This document shows positions 63,970 to 64,000 of a stretch of 64,000 nt of DNA, piece after piece (the first letter of the stretch is position 1; each line of letters opens with the position of its first letter). The stretch comes from an uncultured Clostridium sp. (GTDB lineage: Bacteria > Bacillota > Clostridia > Clostridiales > Clostridiaceae), in contig URGW01000006.1 of NCBI GenBank assembly GCA_900547475.1, forward strand, positions 52,003-116,002. The letters run 5' to 3'. The notes below the pieces were generated by a model. That model was not told the origin of the DNA, searched no databases, and saw nothing but the letters and a program-made list of their open reading frames with translations. Position numbers and translations under genes: made by a program.

Positions 63970-64000
63970 TATTATTAGTTGTGGATAAAATTTAAGATTA

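Overview
The window is chromosomal DNA from a low-GC, spore-forming Clostridium (sensu stricto type). The evidence is strong A+T bias, AGGAGG-type ribosome binding sites, Csp-type subtilases, DUF4489 and CD3324-type proteins, sigma-K-like promoters and Gram-positive sorting and lipoprotein signals. I cannot name the species.

Layout. 1-5.7 kb: end of an arabinose/arabinan operon (araA partial, GH51 arabinofuranosidase, small Cys-rich protein) and a wall-anchored GH43 arabinanase. 5.8-11.4 kb: a compact set of unfamiliar genes (beta-propeller-like, two Cys-rich paralogues, two DUF4489 proteins, a DNRLRE-like protein). Four transcription units here carry the same AC-N16/17-CATA..ATA promoter, typical of the mother-cell factor sigma K, so this looks like a spore outer-layer (exosporium or appendage) locus. 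11.6-17 kb: YesL-like membrane protein, small exported protein, a MITE-like hairpin, an IS200 element, an unusual phytase-like phosphatase/GxGYxYP fusion and a lipoprotein. 17.1-20 kb: lysine riboswitch plus a complete amino-acid ABC transporter. 20-29.5 kb: beta-CASP-like hydrolase, 5'-nucleotidase, E-type P-ATPase, and a BusR-like regulator next to a two-gene osmolyte transporter whose promoter holds a perfect long palindrome.

29.5-38.6 kb: a MutS2-like ATPase lacking the Smr nuclease, preceded by a leader that looks like a ribosome-sensing attenuator; a TIGR02206 membrane protein; ribokinase; and a BceRS-BceAB peptide-antibiotic sensing and export module. 38.6-44.5 kb: histidyl-tRNA synthetase behind a leader peptide with three consecutive His codons, then a sucrose regulon (scrR, scrA, scrB). 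44.6-50 kb: FAD/Rieske oxidoreductase, OPT transporter with an overlapping PqqD-like gene, MATE exporter.

50.2-58.8 kb: two copies of a two-gene cassette of Csp-like S8 proteases, probably for spore germination, separated by a divergent CD3324-fusB operon that has its own leader peptide and attenuator. 58.9-63.9 kb: a membrane M28 peptidase, a CPA1 antiporter with two tandem RCK_C domains, and a cobalamin riboswitch ahead of a BtuF-like lipoprotein.

Themes: plant polysaccharide and sucrose use; spore structure and germination; c-di-AMP-linked osmotic and ion control (BusR and RCK_C proteins); and RNA-leader control (two riboswitches and three candidate peptide-leader attenuators, two of them before ribosome-associated protection factors). 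All calls are from reading the sequence; no database search was run.
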